Assembly: GCA_013339895.1 (NCBI GenBank)
Contig: JABACO010000015.1
Location: forward strand, 3,804,741 to 3,868,740
Direction: 5' to 3'
DNA: 64,000 nt
Source: Ephydatia muelleri
Taxonomy: Eukaryota > Porifera > Demospongiae > Spongillida > Spongillidae
Part shown: positions 10,779 to 21,008 of the stretch, one piece after another
Layout of the letters: each line of letters starts with the position of its first letter
How positions within the stretch are numbered: the first letter of the stretch is position 1
Made by a program: the position numbers and the translations under genes
The notes under the pieces: generated by a model
The model's database searches: none
What the model saw: the letters and a program-made list of their open reading frames with translations, nothing else
Told to the model about the DNA's origin: nothing

Positions 10779-12261
10779 TTTTGTATTTTCTATTTATTTA
10801 TTATTATTTTGTGTAGTTTATTATTATTATTAATGATAATGACTACATACATGTACAATACAGACACATTATTGCTATACTATTTATTTACAGTTCTACT
10901 TACAAACACAACTAATCAACCTACAGTTCCACTAACCTACCCTTGGACAGCTTCCCTTCCCATGATGGCCCTTGCCACAGACCTCACCAGGGACATGTTG
11001 AGGTGGCTATAGATTTCAGATAACATTTTGGGTTTGGGGATGGCCTGGCTGATGGAAAGCAGAGAAGCAAGCCGGGAAAAAACACTCTGAGCCTCCTTCC
11101 CCCAATTGCCATACGTTTCCACAGCTAAGGGGATGCATAACCATCCCAACTCCTGGCACCTGGTGTCATTGGCTGCATGTTTTCTGCATTCAGCAGCATA
11201 TGCTGCTGCCCCCACTGATGCACTGGCGTTGTTCAGGGACACGGGAGTAAGGGGTGAAGTGACTGTAACGTCAAAGGCTGCTGGCTTTCCCCTGTCCCAT
11301 CCCTGAACCAGGATATCTGCAGGACGGGAGTTGATATGGTCCCTAGCTAAGCCATACCCTACTTCCACCTGCACAGAAAGGTGGGCCCGACGGCAGAAGT
11401 TGGCAAAGATATCTCGCAAGCGGTTGTGCCATGCAACCACATCACCACCATGTCTGCAAGTGGCTGCATGGTGACCTAGGGGGGTCAAGGGCAGTGTCGG
11501 GACAAAGAGGGCACGGGGAGCTGCCTGACGTGTCAAGACCTAACCACCATCTAAGAGCTACCTGGCATTCAGCTGAGTCCAGATGCAAATCCAGACCAGT
11601 AGATGGGGTTGCTGAAATCCAAGAACCTGCATGAGGGGCAGAAACCGAAAGGATTCAAGCCTTATTTACTTGGGAGGAGGAAGATAGCAGAGATTGGAAA
11701 GCATGATTATCCAGCTTCTTAGACAGAGCTCTCTGCAGAGGGGGGGGCAGGCTAGAACCGCCTCAGCTGTGGTTGACTCTGGAGGGTGAACTTGCGCATT
11801 GAAGCATGTCACAGCCTGGAGCATGTGGATGTTGTCTGGACTACAAAATCCTGATGAAGCAAAGGAGGCTATGAAAGCAGCAGAAGAGTGCAGAGCAAGT
11901 GAGCGAAAGCCAAGCCCACCCAGACTTGGACTAAGTTGTGCTTGCTGCCAACTAAGATCAGGGACATCTACTGCAATGCAGGAGGTGAAGCACAACCTTA
12001 CCTCTTCATCGAAGAGCTTCAGATAGTCGGCACAATGGCTTGGAGGAGTGGCTCTGGCTAGATGTACTCTTACAATAACTACCACACATGCGGAGAATTG
12101 AAAAGGCCATATGAAGGTCAACTGCAGAGACGTCCACAAGAGCTTTAAGCAGGGTTTTGGGGGTTGCACATTTCTTTGCAATGAAGCGAGAACAGTGCAC
12201 AAAATCCTCAATGGGGACCCCTAGAATGTCCACGTTTGGAAGGAGAGATGACTCCACCATT
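10779..12261 (-). mobile_element. Retrotransposon family I, thumb to C-terminus
   Basis: Minus-strand order: PNVDILGVPIEDFVHCSRFIAKKC near 12,180-12,250; EVRLCFTSCIAVDVPDLSWQQAQLSPSLGGLGFRSL near 11,900-12,010; then a 199-codon frame (11,536-10,937) with the H-x4-C half of the zinc knuckle and RHN-like stretch, SRPADILVQGWDRGKPAAFDVTVTSPL as the restriction-like endonuclease core, and ARAIMGRE near the end. The tail is (TAA)-rich, 10,779-10,935. 5'-truncated; the 5' edge joins directly to the 3' tail of the next element. Confidence 0.88.
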
Positions 12262-13418
12262 ATTTTTATTTTATTTTTATTGAAATACATGCATGAGATA
12301 CACGAGGTACACAAACAGCAATACTATTAACACAACAACTACAACGCAAAAAATTACTACAGAGATTCAAGGGGTATGCCCCTTGACAGTATTGCCGTAG
12401 AATTGGCTCTTACTATATGCATGTTTAGCCTCCCATAAATCTCGTGGAGGACAACAGACTTCGATTTACCCACAGAAGTAGCTATGCGGGATGCAAGTTT
12501 TGAAAAGAAATCCATTGCCTCCAGGCCCCATGCTCTGTAGGACTCCGCAACTACAGGAACATACCCATCCCAGGTCTGCACATTTAGCAACATTGGCTTT
12601 GAGCTTTCTCTCCTTGGTTGCCTTTGCAGCTGCACCAGCTGTCACTCCCGCTTCTGGTAAGGTATTTGGGTTAAGCGGTGATGTGACTGATAGGTCCAGG
12701 GCTGCAGGCTTGCCCATACACCAATGAGGGACAAGTATGTCTGCTGGGCGTGTATTGCTGTGGTCGTGAGAAAGGTTTTGACCTACTTCCAGATGTATGC
12801 TGAGATGGGCACGGCGACAGGTCTCAGCCACTATGTCTCGTAGCCTGTTGTGACGGAACACAACATCTCCCCCACGCTTGCATGTTGTTGCGTGATGGCC
12901 AAGAGGGTCAAGGCTTTTTTCTGGACACAAGGCACACTGGGTACCACCAGATGTATCCAGACCAAGCCACCATTTGATAGCAACTTGGAACTGTGATGGG
13001 TCAAGGTGGAGGCCCTGACGCTCACAAGGTGGTACTGAAAGCCAAGAAGCTGCGTGGGGAGATGAGACTGACAGCAAACGAGCCTTGTTTGCAATAGTAG
13101 AAGCTTCCAGGAGTGAACTAAAGAGGTGGTTATCCAGCTTCTGTGATAGTATTTTCTGGGGAATAGCAGATGACAGGAGGCTTTCTACTTGTATGCTGTC
13201 TGCTACAGGGACTAAATGATTGAAGATGCCAACTGCATCAGACAGATTTTGGACAGAATCTGATGCAGAGCCAGAGGATGACAAAGAAGAATAAAAGCTG
13301 CACTTGCATGATGGGAGAGAGATCTTAAACTCAGGCCACCCTTGCTCAGGCTGAGCTGAGCCTGTTGCCAGGCATCATCAGATGTACACTGCATCAATGC
13401 CTGTTGAAGCCGAGAAGA
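12262..13418 (-). mobile_element. Retrotransposon family I, best-preserved CCHC and endonuclease
   Basis: A 272-codon frame (13,284-12,466) shows the knuckle CALCPEKSLDPLGHHATTC (C-x2-C-x9-H-x4-C), RHNRLRDIVAETCRRAHLS, and the endonuclease RPADILV followed by KPAALDLSVTSPL. The frame changes near the C-terminus, after which AMDFFSKLASRIATSVGKSK and YGRLNMHIVRAN continue in another frame to about 12,357. The 3' tail ends in an AATAAAATAAAAATAA-like run at 12,262-12,280. The 5' edge at 13,418 meets a (TTA)n tail of the next copy. Confidence 0.9.
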
Positions 13419-13805
13419 ATTATTATTATTATTTTTGAAATATACATGTGATGCACAGAGATACATATACAGCAATACTATTATCACTGATATGTTTTGG
13501 GCACAAATGATAAATGCATAAGACTATTAAAACTCAAGTGGCATGTACCTTGACAGTATTGCCATAGCATTGCTCTGACAATGTGCATGTTTAGCCTCCC
13601 ATACATTTCATGGAGGACGACAGACTTTGATTTTCCCACTGATGTAGCTATGTGGGGTGCAATTTTGGAAAAGAAATCCATTGCCTCCAATCCCCATGCT
13701 CCATAGGACTCTGCAACTACAGGAACACATACCCATCCCAGGTCTGCACATTTAGCAACATTGGTTTCAAGCTTTCTCTCCTCACTCTCACTTCTGTTAT
13801 TACTA
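13419..13805 (-). mobile_element. Retrotransposon family I, C-terminal fragment with tail
   Basis: Begins with SEERKLETNVAKCADLGWVC and VPVVAESYGAWGLEAMDFFS, then YGRLNMHIVRAM, and ends in a (TTA)5-like tail at 13,419-13,440. It is an empty-site counterpart of 22,031-22,499, which carries a MITE insertion in the YGRLN region. Confidence 0.85.
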
Positions 13806-14006
13806 TACAACTATTATTAACATTAATACACATAGCACACAACTAGACTACAAAGGGAATACACCATGTACACAAAGTGTTAATTATGCCAACACCACAT
13901 CACAATGACATATGCTACGGGAGGCTGGCAATGGCATAAGCACCACTGACTTTGCCTTGGAAGAACAAATGGCTAATCGGGAAGCTAGCTGGGAGATAAA
14001 CTCCAG
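13806..14006 (-). mobile_element. Retrotransposon family I, terminal remnant
   Basis: Minus-strand reading gives a degenerate C-terminus (YLPASFPISHLFFQGKVSGAYAIASL-like, from 14,000 to 13,925) plus a 3' tail. It corresponds to 21,820-22,030 in the intron of gene B, but here it is separated from its upstream part by the inverted block at 14,007-14,984. Confidence 0.7.
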
Positions 14007-14984
14007 ATTTGCGTCTGTCGGTGTTCATCTGTTAAAGGTGTCTCGGCAGTTGATCTTTATGTGTCTATTAGCTATATTTTAGTGCTTAGTTTTTATAATA
14101 ATAATATGGATTTGTAATGTATGAAGTTTGTAATTGTCAATAATAATAATAATTAATAGCAACAATAATATTAATAAGACTTCTCCTTCACAGAAATCTC
14201 TCTCCTATTAGGTGGATAGTTTGGCTTTCAGTAGTTTGTATGACTCATCTTCTCCAGCAAACAAAACTCGCCTCCTCTCTGCCTCTGCTTCCTTGGCCAT
14301 TTCATGGATCTTAGTCTTTCCTTTGGGTGAACCTGGCGTGCATGTTGACCCCAGTGTATTCTGAATACATGGTGGCTGGGTTTAGGGCTTCCTCCTGTCT
14401 ACTTTGTTCAGAAATAGCTTTGGATTCATGGGGCATCATATTGTCTTGTAGACGAGGTGGTGACGTGGTACACTGTCATAACCAGCTGTGAGATGTGTTC
14501 GTAGATCTTTGCCACAAGGCAAACTTTGGAGTGAAGGTTGAAGCAAGTAGCATACTTACCCCTGACCTTTCTAGGTCTCACCCTGCTGATGCCTTGGTGA
14601 ACAATTGGACAGGTGGCAACCCTGCTCCATTGTCTATTCCTATTGCTCTCCTCCATTTGGTGCGAGAGCCTCTCAGACAGCGGTTTGTCGCTCTGAAAAT
14701 TGCAAATGAAAGTCATCCCAATATCTCATTGTTTGATTTTTCCCACTTACGAGCAAGTTTTGATTTGTGTGTACATATATTGTGATTAGGGTTCCAAACT
14801 GGGTCTTGAGCAAGTCAGCAGCTATTGACCTGTTGGTCGCATCCCCACTTAATCCTATACAATTCTTTTGGAAGGGAGAGTGACAATAGGAGTAGTTTCA
14901 TGGATGACTGAGCAGAGAAAGCACTGTTCCAGTGACGGCAAATGTAATGAACTTGGATGGGTTTTGTGTAACATAGGTGGTTGG
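14007..14984 (+). mobile_element. Inverted block of three family I fragments
   Basis: Contains a 5' scrap (GCGTCTGTCGGTGTTCATCT at about 14,012), a 3' tail with (TAA)n at 14,090-14,180, a degenerate copy with SSPANKTRLLS, KANFGVKVEAS and SHPADALVNNWTGGNPAPLS (14,188-14,790), and a fragment with SKSAAIDLL and QRKHCSSDGKCNELGW (14,795-14,984). The same pieces occur at 19,715-21,800 in the intron of gene B, but relative to the gene they are inverted here, and most of the first element is deleted. Confidence 0.8.
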
Positions 14985-15587
14985 TTACCAAAGAATCCCT
15001 TTGAAACATTATACACCAATTAGAAGTTATTCACATGCACAGCTTCGATAATTTAATATTGTTGAAATCCTCCTTTTGCCAGGCAACAACATGAACGCGG
15101 GCGGGTATTCGGCATTATCATTATTGTTAGACCATAATTATTGCAGTGTAGTATCGACATCGCATGAGCACCTGCATGCAGCATTTGCATTGGATTATAC
15201 CTGTCCTTCCTTTGTCAAGCAGTCTGAACATTGCGGATCCTGTGTGAATGAAAGCCCTAAAAGTAACCAATGACAAACGCGAAATCTTAATAAGTTCCGT
15301 GAGCGACAGTTAGAGATAACGATCGGAACATAAGGCGTATATGACACACAACGTAATGACAATTTTTATGCGTCATAATAGCGGCAAAACTGTTGTGGCA
15401 GGGCAAAAATCTGATGAGGTGGAGAGAATGCAACTAATATGGGCCTTGTAAATGATTCCCAATTCCAGATGCAAAAAAGTAATATAATATATTTTCATGC
15501 ACTTGCAGCCATTAATTGTAACAACACAGGAAAAAGTTTCGAGTTCCCAACATTCTTTGATTTTTGATCCATCATCGCAGTGTAATA
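14985..15587. other. Duplicated intron segment with an 83/65-codon frame
   Basis: This segment is shared by all UNC-93-like introns: 19,102-19,714, 25,343-25,954, 29,432-30,035 and 52,478-53,177. It contains a frame antisense to the gene, MPGNNMNAGGYSALSLLLDH and onward, 65 codons here (15,076-15,273, plus) and 83 codons in the B and C copies. The protein matches nothing I know and may be chance. It ends at GGTAAC, where the A and B introns diverge. Confidence 0.5.
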
Positions 15588-15655
15588 AGCATTCACATAA
15601 TCGGGCGGGCCCGACCACCGCGTTTGGTCGGGTGGTAGGGTGAAAAGCCTACATG

Positions 15656-16547
15656 CAGGGTTGCCGAAAGTCAGGCCAGGGTCCAGCCTGTGACCTGAAG
15701 GTCAGGCCAGGGCTCCGGCCCGTGGCCTGAAAGGTCGACCCGAAAGATACAATTATTAAAATTCATGTTAAAATTATTAAACATTAATGCCAACGATTTT
15801 CAGCATGATTTGTCACAACGAATTGAGAATTGCCAATTCCATGCACTGTATAACTCTGGCAGTCTGGCCGATCGGGCTCGCTTACTCTCAATTTCATCGG
15901 CGCATTGCCTCCTCATGGCTTCAGGTGGTCCTCCCCGAGGCAAGGCTGCGAAAAGCCATTCCTCAAAGACTACAATGTTGAATAACATCTATGGGAGACT
16001 AAGTCTCATACTAGTTCGAGCCAATGCCCATGCGTTCAATGCTAGGTTGGCTACAACAATGGACTTGCTTGAAGGTTAGGGTAGTTTTGTGCAAGTTCGT
16101 GTGTAGTAATGTGTATATATGTGCATTTATTTATTTATTTATAATTATATTGGTTATGTTACTACAAAAAATTACAATCAATTAATTGTATGAGACAAGT
16201 ACACGTGACGCGCGTGACGTTTATTCATTCGTTTACCGCCAGCTGGCCGTCACTAGCGCTATGAATACAGCTTCAGGTGATTGTGGTGGCTCCTCTGTAG
16301 CAGATATATCCCATAATGCTTAAGCACAATGCATGGGTGCTGAACAGTTAGATTAGTTACGTCTGGACCGGTCTCGGCGGTCTGGTTCATCTGCGCAACT
16401 TACTGATGCATGCGGCATAATCGTGTGACTGATTAATTAACAGTGATTGTATAGTTTATTAAATTTAATAATCTAATTACATCTTTAATAAGTGGCCTTT
16501 CAGGCCGGGTTCCGGCCTGAAAGGTCGGCCGGCCTTCGGCAACCCTG
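15656..16547. mobile_element. hAT-like element nested in the Mutator-like element
   Basis: Flanked by a perfect 8-bp duplication CCTACATG (15,648-15,655 and 16,548-16,555). Termini share CAGGGTTGCCGAA as exact 13-bp inverted repeats, followed by GC-rich subterminal repeats built on CAGGCC and GGCCTGAAAGGTCG. An 8-bp duplication and a CAGGG start fit the hAT superfamily. There is no transposase; the only coding trace is the retrotransposon fragment at 15,820-16,080. Confidence 0.87.
15820..16080 (+). mobile_element. Retrotransposon family I scrap inside the hAT-like element
   Basis: Reads ENCQFHALYNSGSLADRARLLSISSAHC, then after an internal deletion KTTMLNNIYGRLSLILVRANAHAF and a stop at 16,077. 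These are the pre-knuckle and the extreme C-terminal parts of the family I protein, so the middle (knuckle and endonuclease) is missing. Whether it inserted into the hAT-like element or was captured by it is unresolved. Confidence 0.8.
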
Positions 16548-16838
16548 CCTACATGTATACCAAGATTTGTGCTGCTGCAACAGCGTTCAAATGGGTTCAT
16601 TATCACCCAATTAGCGGCTATATTGTGTTATGTAGTGTTAGGTTACGTGGAATGATGTGGTTTACCACTATTCACAATAATATTACATAACAAATAGGCT
16701 TGTCACCCTACCACCCGACCAAACGCGGTGGTAGGGCCCGTCCGACTAGCATTCGCATGCAGTAGACAAAAAAAAAAGAACACAATGCATCTTGCGAAGC
16801 AAATCAAAAACACATAGTATAAGTGATGCAGGACTCAC

Positions 16839-17705
16839 CTGTGCAAATATACCCGATGAGATGGAGAGCTGTAGCCCATTGTAGATCCCTACTGGTGCTA
16901 ATATCAACATTTTCTTGTTGAAGACTTTCTTTATAGTGGAAGCAGTCAACAAGGCCTTAACTTTTCCTAGACGAGTTTCAGGAATTGAAGAAGCATCAGT
17001 AAGGAATAGAAAGGCTGCTAAAATACTTAGAACTTGGACGAAAACGTAAAATGAGACTAGGATGTAGATATAGATGCGCTCAACTCCGAATGCATTAAGC
17101 AAGTCACAGTCCACAGTGGTGCCATTGTCGTGGCTGCTATTGCCGTATTTCTCCGAGAAATGGAAGATTAGCGACGAAGCTAGGTTACCAGGGATGGCTG
17201 CCAACTGGTATGATAAATATATTATCCCAATGTATCTACCAACCAAAACGTCGTGTCGCTCCTTCAGAACTGGCGCCATTTTCCCCGCTATTGCAATGAC
17301 ATGGCAACTCGCAGCGATCCAAATTGGCCCCGTGGTTAGACCAGCCACCAGACCGCCGGGAATAAGAGTGTACCAGCTTGGATAATAACACAGCACCACG
17401 TAAATCAAATATCCAACCAAACCAACAATCAAAGAGTACTTGGTGCCGATAGAGTTCACTATGCCAACCGTAAAAATGGCTGAGGCCATGTAGACAAATT
17501 CGAGCACGGCCATTGACACAAGACCAAGTCCTGCATCCATGTTGATGCTACTCTGGATGTTCGCGAGTCCATGGTACGCACAGCCGTGGGCGAAAGTGCA
17601 GAAGGCCATGCCGTACACGTTCCTATTAGCATTTCGTATGGGGCTGCTGCGGCAACAAATGCCTGTACGTGGTTCGCTTCCCTTTTCCAGAAGAAAGGCC
17701 TGCAT
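16839..17705 (-). CDS. UNC-93-like transporter, gene A, coding exon 1
   Basis: N-terminal half of an UNC-93 family membrane protein, 289 codons from the conserved start MQAFLLEKGSEPRTG. The frame is open upstream to 17,810, but the first conserved methionine is chosen because copy B diverges above it. Six to seven hydrophobic segments are visible. Family-like motifs are GLANIQSSIN (compare GLQNLQSSLN), YPSWYTLIPGGLVAGLTTGPIW and the closing YNGLQLSISSGIFAQ. Two N-glycosylation sequons (NSS and NGT) lie in a predicted loop. The exon ends in phase 0 at a CACAG|GTGAGT donor, matching the phase-0 acceptor of exon 2 at 6,783. Predicted spliced protein about 487 residues, close to UNC93A (about 457). 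Confidence 0.88.
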
Positions 17706-18095
17706 CGTACAAATAATAGGACCACGATCGTAGTCTGAACATATTATTGAATGGATCCCATGCATAAGATTGGGAATGTACATAATTAGATTCATATAAT
17801 TGACGTGCATGCTATCAATTTCCTCTGCTTATTTTGACCACATATGGTGCTCTCCAGTCGTGCGCCGTTATGTAGAACTACGAGGCAATAACGGGTTCAT
17901 TTCTCAGGTTTAACGTAGGGTGTGCGGAAGAAAGTAACCAGGTCGAGCTTATATGTTACTTGATCATGATGACAGCGCAATATTGCGCCTCAGCTGCTAA
18001 GAAGTGAAGCCACTTTTTACCTAACCATCACTGTTTTGTAGCTGTTTACTTTGTTCATATGTTCAGACTACGATCGTGGTCCTATTATTTGTACG
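17706..18095. promoter_or_regulatory. Shared upstream region of head-to-head UNC-93-like exons
   Basis: 390 bp between the start codons of gene A (minus) and copy B (plus). Contains the exact 14-bp palindrome GCGCAATATTGCGC at 17,975-17,988. The A side keeps a longer native upstream sequence (also seen upstream of the third copy at 51,490-51,600). The B side joins its exon abruptly near 18,055, so an inversion breakpoint lies there. Bidirectional promoter activity is inference. Confidence 0.55.
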
Positions 18096-18962
18096 ATGCA
18101 GGCCTTTCTTCTGGAAAAGGGAAGCGAACCACGTACAGGCATTTGTTGCCGCAGCAGCCCCTTACGAAATGCTAATAGGAACGTGTACGGCATGGCCTTC
18201 TGCACTTTCGCCCACGGTTGTGCGTTCCATGGACTCCAGAACATCCAGAGTAGCATCAACATGGATGCAGGACTTGGTCTTGTGTCACTGGCCGTGCTCG
18301 ACTTTGGTTACATGGCCTCAGCAATTTTTACGGTTGGCATGGTGAACTCTATCGGCACCAAGTACTCTTTGATTGTTGGTTTGGTTGGATATTTGATTTA
18401 CGTGGTGCTGTGTTATTATCCAAGCTGGTACACTCTTATTCCCGGCGGTCTGGTAGCTGGTCTAACCACGGGGCCAATTTGGATCGCTGCGAGTTGCCAT
18501 GTCATTGCAATCGTGGAGAAAATGGCGCCAGTTCTGAAGGAGCGACACGACGTTTTGGTTGGTAGATACATTGGGATAATATATTTAGCATACCAGTTGG
18601 CAGCCATCCCTGGTAACCTAGCTTCGTCGCTAATCTTCCATTTCTCGGAGAAATACGGCAATAGCAGCCACGACAATGGCACCACTGTGGACTGTGACTT
18701 GCTTAGTACATTCGGAGTTGAGCGCATCTATATCTACATCCTAGTCTCATTTTACGTTTTCGTCCAAGTTCTAAGCATTTTAGCAGCCTTTCTATTCCTT
18801 ACTGATGCTTCTTCAAATCCTGAAACTCGTCTAGGAAAAGTTAAGGCCTTGGTGACTGCTTCCACTATAAAGAAAGTCTTCAACAAGAAAATGTTGATAT
18901 TAGCACCAGTAGGGATTTACAATGGGCTACAGCTCTCCATCTCATCGGGTATATTTGCACAG
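18096..18962 (+). CDS. UNC-93-like transporter, copy B, coding exon 1 only
   Basis: 289 codons, very close to exon 1 of gene A, with differences such as GLQNIQSS for GLANIQSS, MVNSIG for IVNSIG, VEKMAP for GKMAP, and STFGVER for NAFGVER. It ends at the same CACAG|GTGAGT donor. The open frame runs on through intron and the poly-G tract to 19,337, but that is read-through of intron, not protein. No C-terminal exons follow before the palindrome axis, so as assembled this is a half gene. Confidence 0.8.
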
Positions 18963-19032
18963 GTGAGTCCTGCATCACTTATATGTGTTTTTGATTTGCT
19001 TCGCAAGATGCATTGTGTTTTGTTTTGTTTTT

Positions 19033-19034
<2 letters not shown>

Positions 19035-19101
<67 letters not shown>
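19035..19101. repeat. 67-bp poly-G tract
   Basis: An uninterrupted run of about 67 G in the intron of copy B. The same site is 27 C in the right arm (25,955-25,981), GGG in the third copy (about 52,548-52,550) and absent in gene A. The extreme length difference is typical of slippage or consensus error. Confidence 0.95.
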
Positions 19102-19103
<2 letters not shown>

Positions 19104-19714
19104 TTGTCTACTGCATGTGCTTATTACACTGCGATGATGGGGATCAAAATCAAAGAATGTTGGGAACTCGAAGCTTTTTCCTGTGTTGTTACAATTAATG
19201 GCTGCAAGTGCATGAAAAAATATTATATTACTTTTTTGCATCTGGAAGTGGGAATCATTTGTAAGGCCCACATTAGTTGCATTCTCTCCACCTCATCAGA
19301 TTTTTGCCCTGCCACATCAGTTTTGTCGCTATTATGACGCATAAGAATTGTCAATACGTTGTGTGTCATATATGCCTTATGTTCCGATCGTTATCACTAA
19401 CAGTCGCAACTTATTAAACTCTGGAGATTTCGATTGGTTACTTTTAGGGCTTTCATTCACACAGGATCCGCAATGTTCAGACTGCTTGACAAAGGAAGGA
19501 CAGGTATAATCCAATGCAAATGCTGCATGCAGGTGCTCATGCGATGTCGATACTACACTGCAATAATTATGGTCTAACAATAATGATAATGCCGAATACC
19601 CGCCCGCGTTCATGTTGCTGCCTGGCAAAGGAGGGTTTCAACAATATTAAATGATCGAAGCTGTGAATATTAATTGGTATAATGTTTCAAAGGGATTCTT
19701 TGGTAACGATATTT
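19102..19714. other. Duplicated intron segment, copy B
   Basis: Counterpart of 14,985-15,587 in reverse orientation. Carries the 83-codon antisense frame at 19,377-19,628 (minus; starts MPGSNMNAGG). Lacks the Mutator-like insertion found in gene A. Confidence 0.6.
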
Positions 19715-21008
19715 GCAGATTGCGTCTGTCGGTGTTCATCTGTTAAAGGTGTCTCGGCAGTTAATCTTCATGTGGCTATCACTCCTATGCATGTGTGGTA
19801 GGTTTCTGTAAGTTTGTGCATTTAGCTCGATCCGACCCCCCCCCCCCCCCCTCTCCGCCCAGCAAGTTCTTGATGATGAAGTAAGACTTTGTTTTTCAGC
19901 ATGCATAGCAGTGGATGTTCTCGATGCCTATTGGCAACAAGCACAGCTCAGTCAAAGATTCGGTGGGCTTGGCCTTCGTTCCCTATCTCTCCACTTCTGT
20001 GCTTTTATCTCTTCCCTTGATGCTTCAGGTCAAGGGAGTGATTTGCAGCATGCAATTTCTCACTTCAATGCACAGGTTTTTTCCACACAACTCAATATCA
20101 CCATCCCAGAAAGCTTTGTCAAAGAGGGTTGGACAGTAACATTTTTCGATTCTTGTTGTCTACTTCCTCCCTAGTAAACAAAGCTCAAATTCTTTCTTTC
20201 TCTGCCCCCCCAAGCAGGTTCCTTGCTCTCTGTTGTTCCTTGCCCCAGGCTTGGATCTGCATCTAGATCAGCTAAAGGCCATGTGGCAATTAGGTGGTGG
20301 TTGGGTCTAGATACCTCGGGCAGTTCTCTGTGCCCCTTTTGCCTTGGTGTTGCCCTTGATCCCACTTGGTCATCATGCTGCCTCCTGCAGACATGACGGA
20401 GATATTGTTGCTCGGCACAACCATCTGAGGGACATCCTTGTTGATTTCTGTGGACGTGCCCATCTCCCAGTGAAGGTCAAAGTGGGAAATTGCTTATGTC
20501 AACTCCCGCCCTGCAGATGTCCTTGTTCAGGGTTGAAAACCTGCTGCCTTTGATGTCACTGTTACATCATTCCTCACTCCTGTCACCCTTAGTGAAGCTA
20601 GTGTGGCAGTTGGGGCAGCAGCATTTGCAACTGAATCCAGGAAGCATGCTGCCAATGTTGCTAAAGGCCAGGAGTTGGGGTGGTCATGCATTCCACTTGA
20701 TATATGGCAATTGGGGTAAAGAGGCTCAGAGTGTGTTCTCCCGCCTAGCATTTCTGCTTGCAATCAGCCAGCCAGCCCCAAATCCAAAATGATTGCAGAA
20801 ATCTATTCCATTTCAATTTATCCTTAGTGAGATCAGTGGTTAGGGCCATTTTAGGTAGTGAATTAGTGCATAGTTACAGTTGAACTGTTGGTTTGAATTT
20901 GTGCATATTTAGTGCTTAGTTTTAATAATAATAATATGGATTTGTAATGTATGAAGTTTGTAATTGTCAATAATAATAATAATTAATAGCAAAAATAATA
21001 ATAATAAG
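19715..21008 (+). mobile_element. Retrotransposon family I, thumb to C-terminus, in the copy B intron
   Basis: Plus-strand order: SVFICKRCLGS-region scrap, MWLSLLCMCGGF, then after a C-tract (about 19,839-19,853) DEVRLCFSACIAVDVLDAYWQQAQLS, FGGLGLRSLSLH, a knuckle with LGHHAASCRHDGDIVARHNHLRD near 20,360-20,430, KPAAFDVTVTSFLTPVTLSEAS near 20,537 and IYGNWGKEAQSVFSRLAFLLAISQ near 20,700-20,770. The tail from about 20,905 is rich in (TAA)n. Frame changes are frequent, and several lie in homopolymers where the right arm and third copy differ. Confidence 0.85.

Larger units (their letters stand above)
15599..16747. mobile_element. Mutator-like non-autonomous element with 11-bp TSD
   Basis: Ends are inverted repeats of about 49 bp with few mismatches (outermost AATCGGGCGGGCCC against AGTCGGACGGGCCC), each containing the imperfect palindrome ACCACCGCGTTTGGTCGGGT. 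The flanks are AGCATTCACAT (15,588-15,598) and AGCATTCGCAT (16,748-16,758), an 11-bp duplication with one mismatch. The third copy near 52,561-52,585 shows the uninterrupted site, which confirms the insertion. The long inverted repeats and a 9-11 bp duplication fit Mutator-like elements; there is no transposase. A second element is nested inside. Confidence 0.85.

Noticed and set aside
18963-19337. Gly-rich protein extension of UNC-93 copy B
   Set aside because: The residues come from reading through a splice donor and a poly-G tract in the intron. The length changes between copies, and the C-terminal exons of gene A show where the real protein continues.
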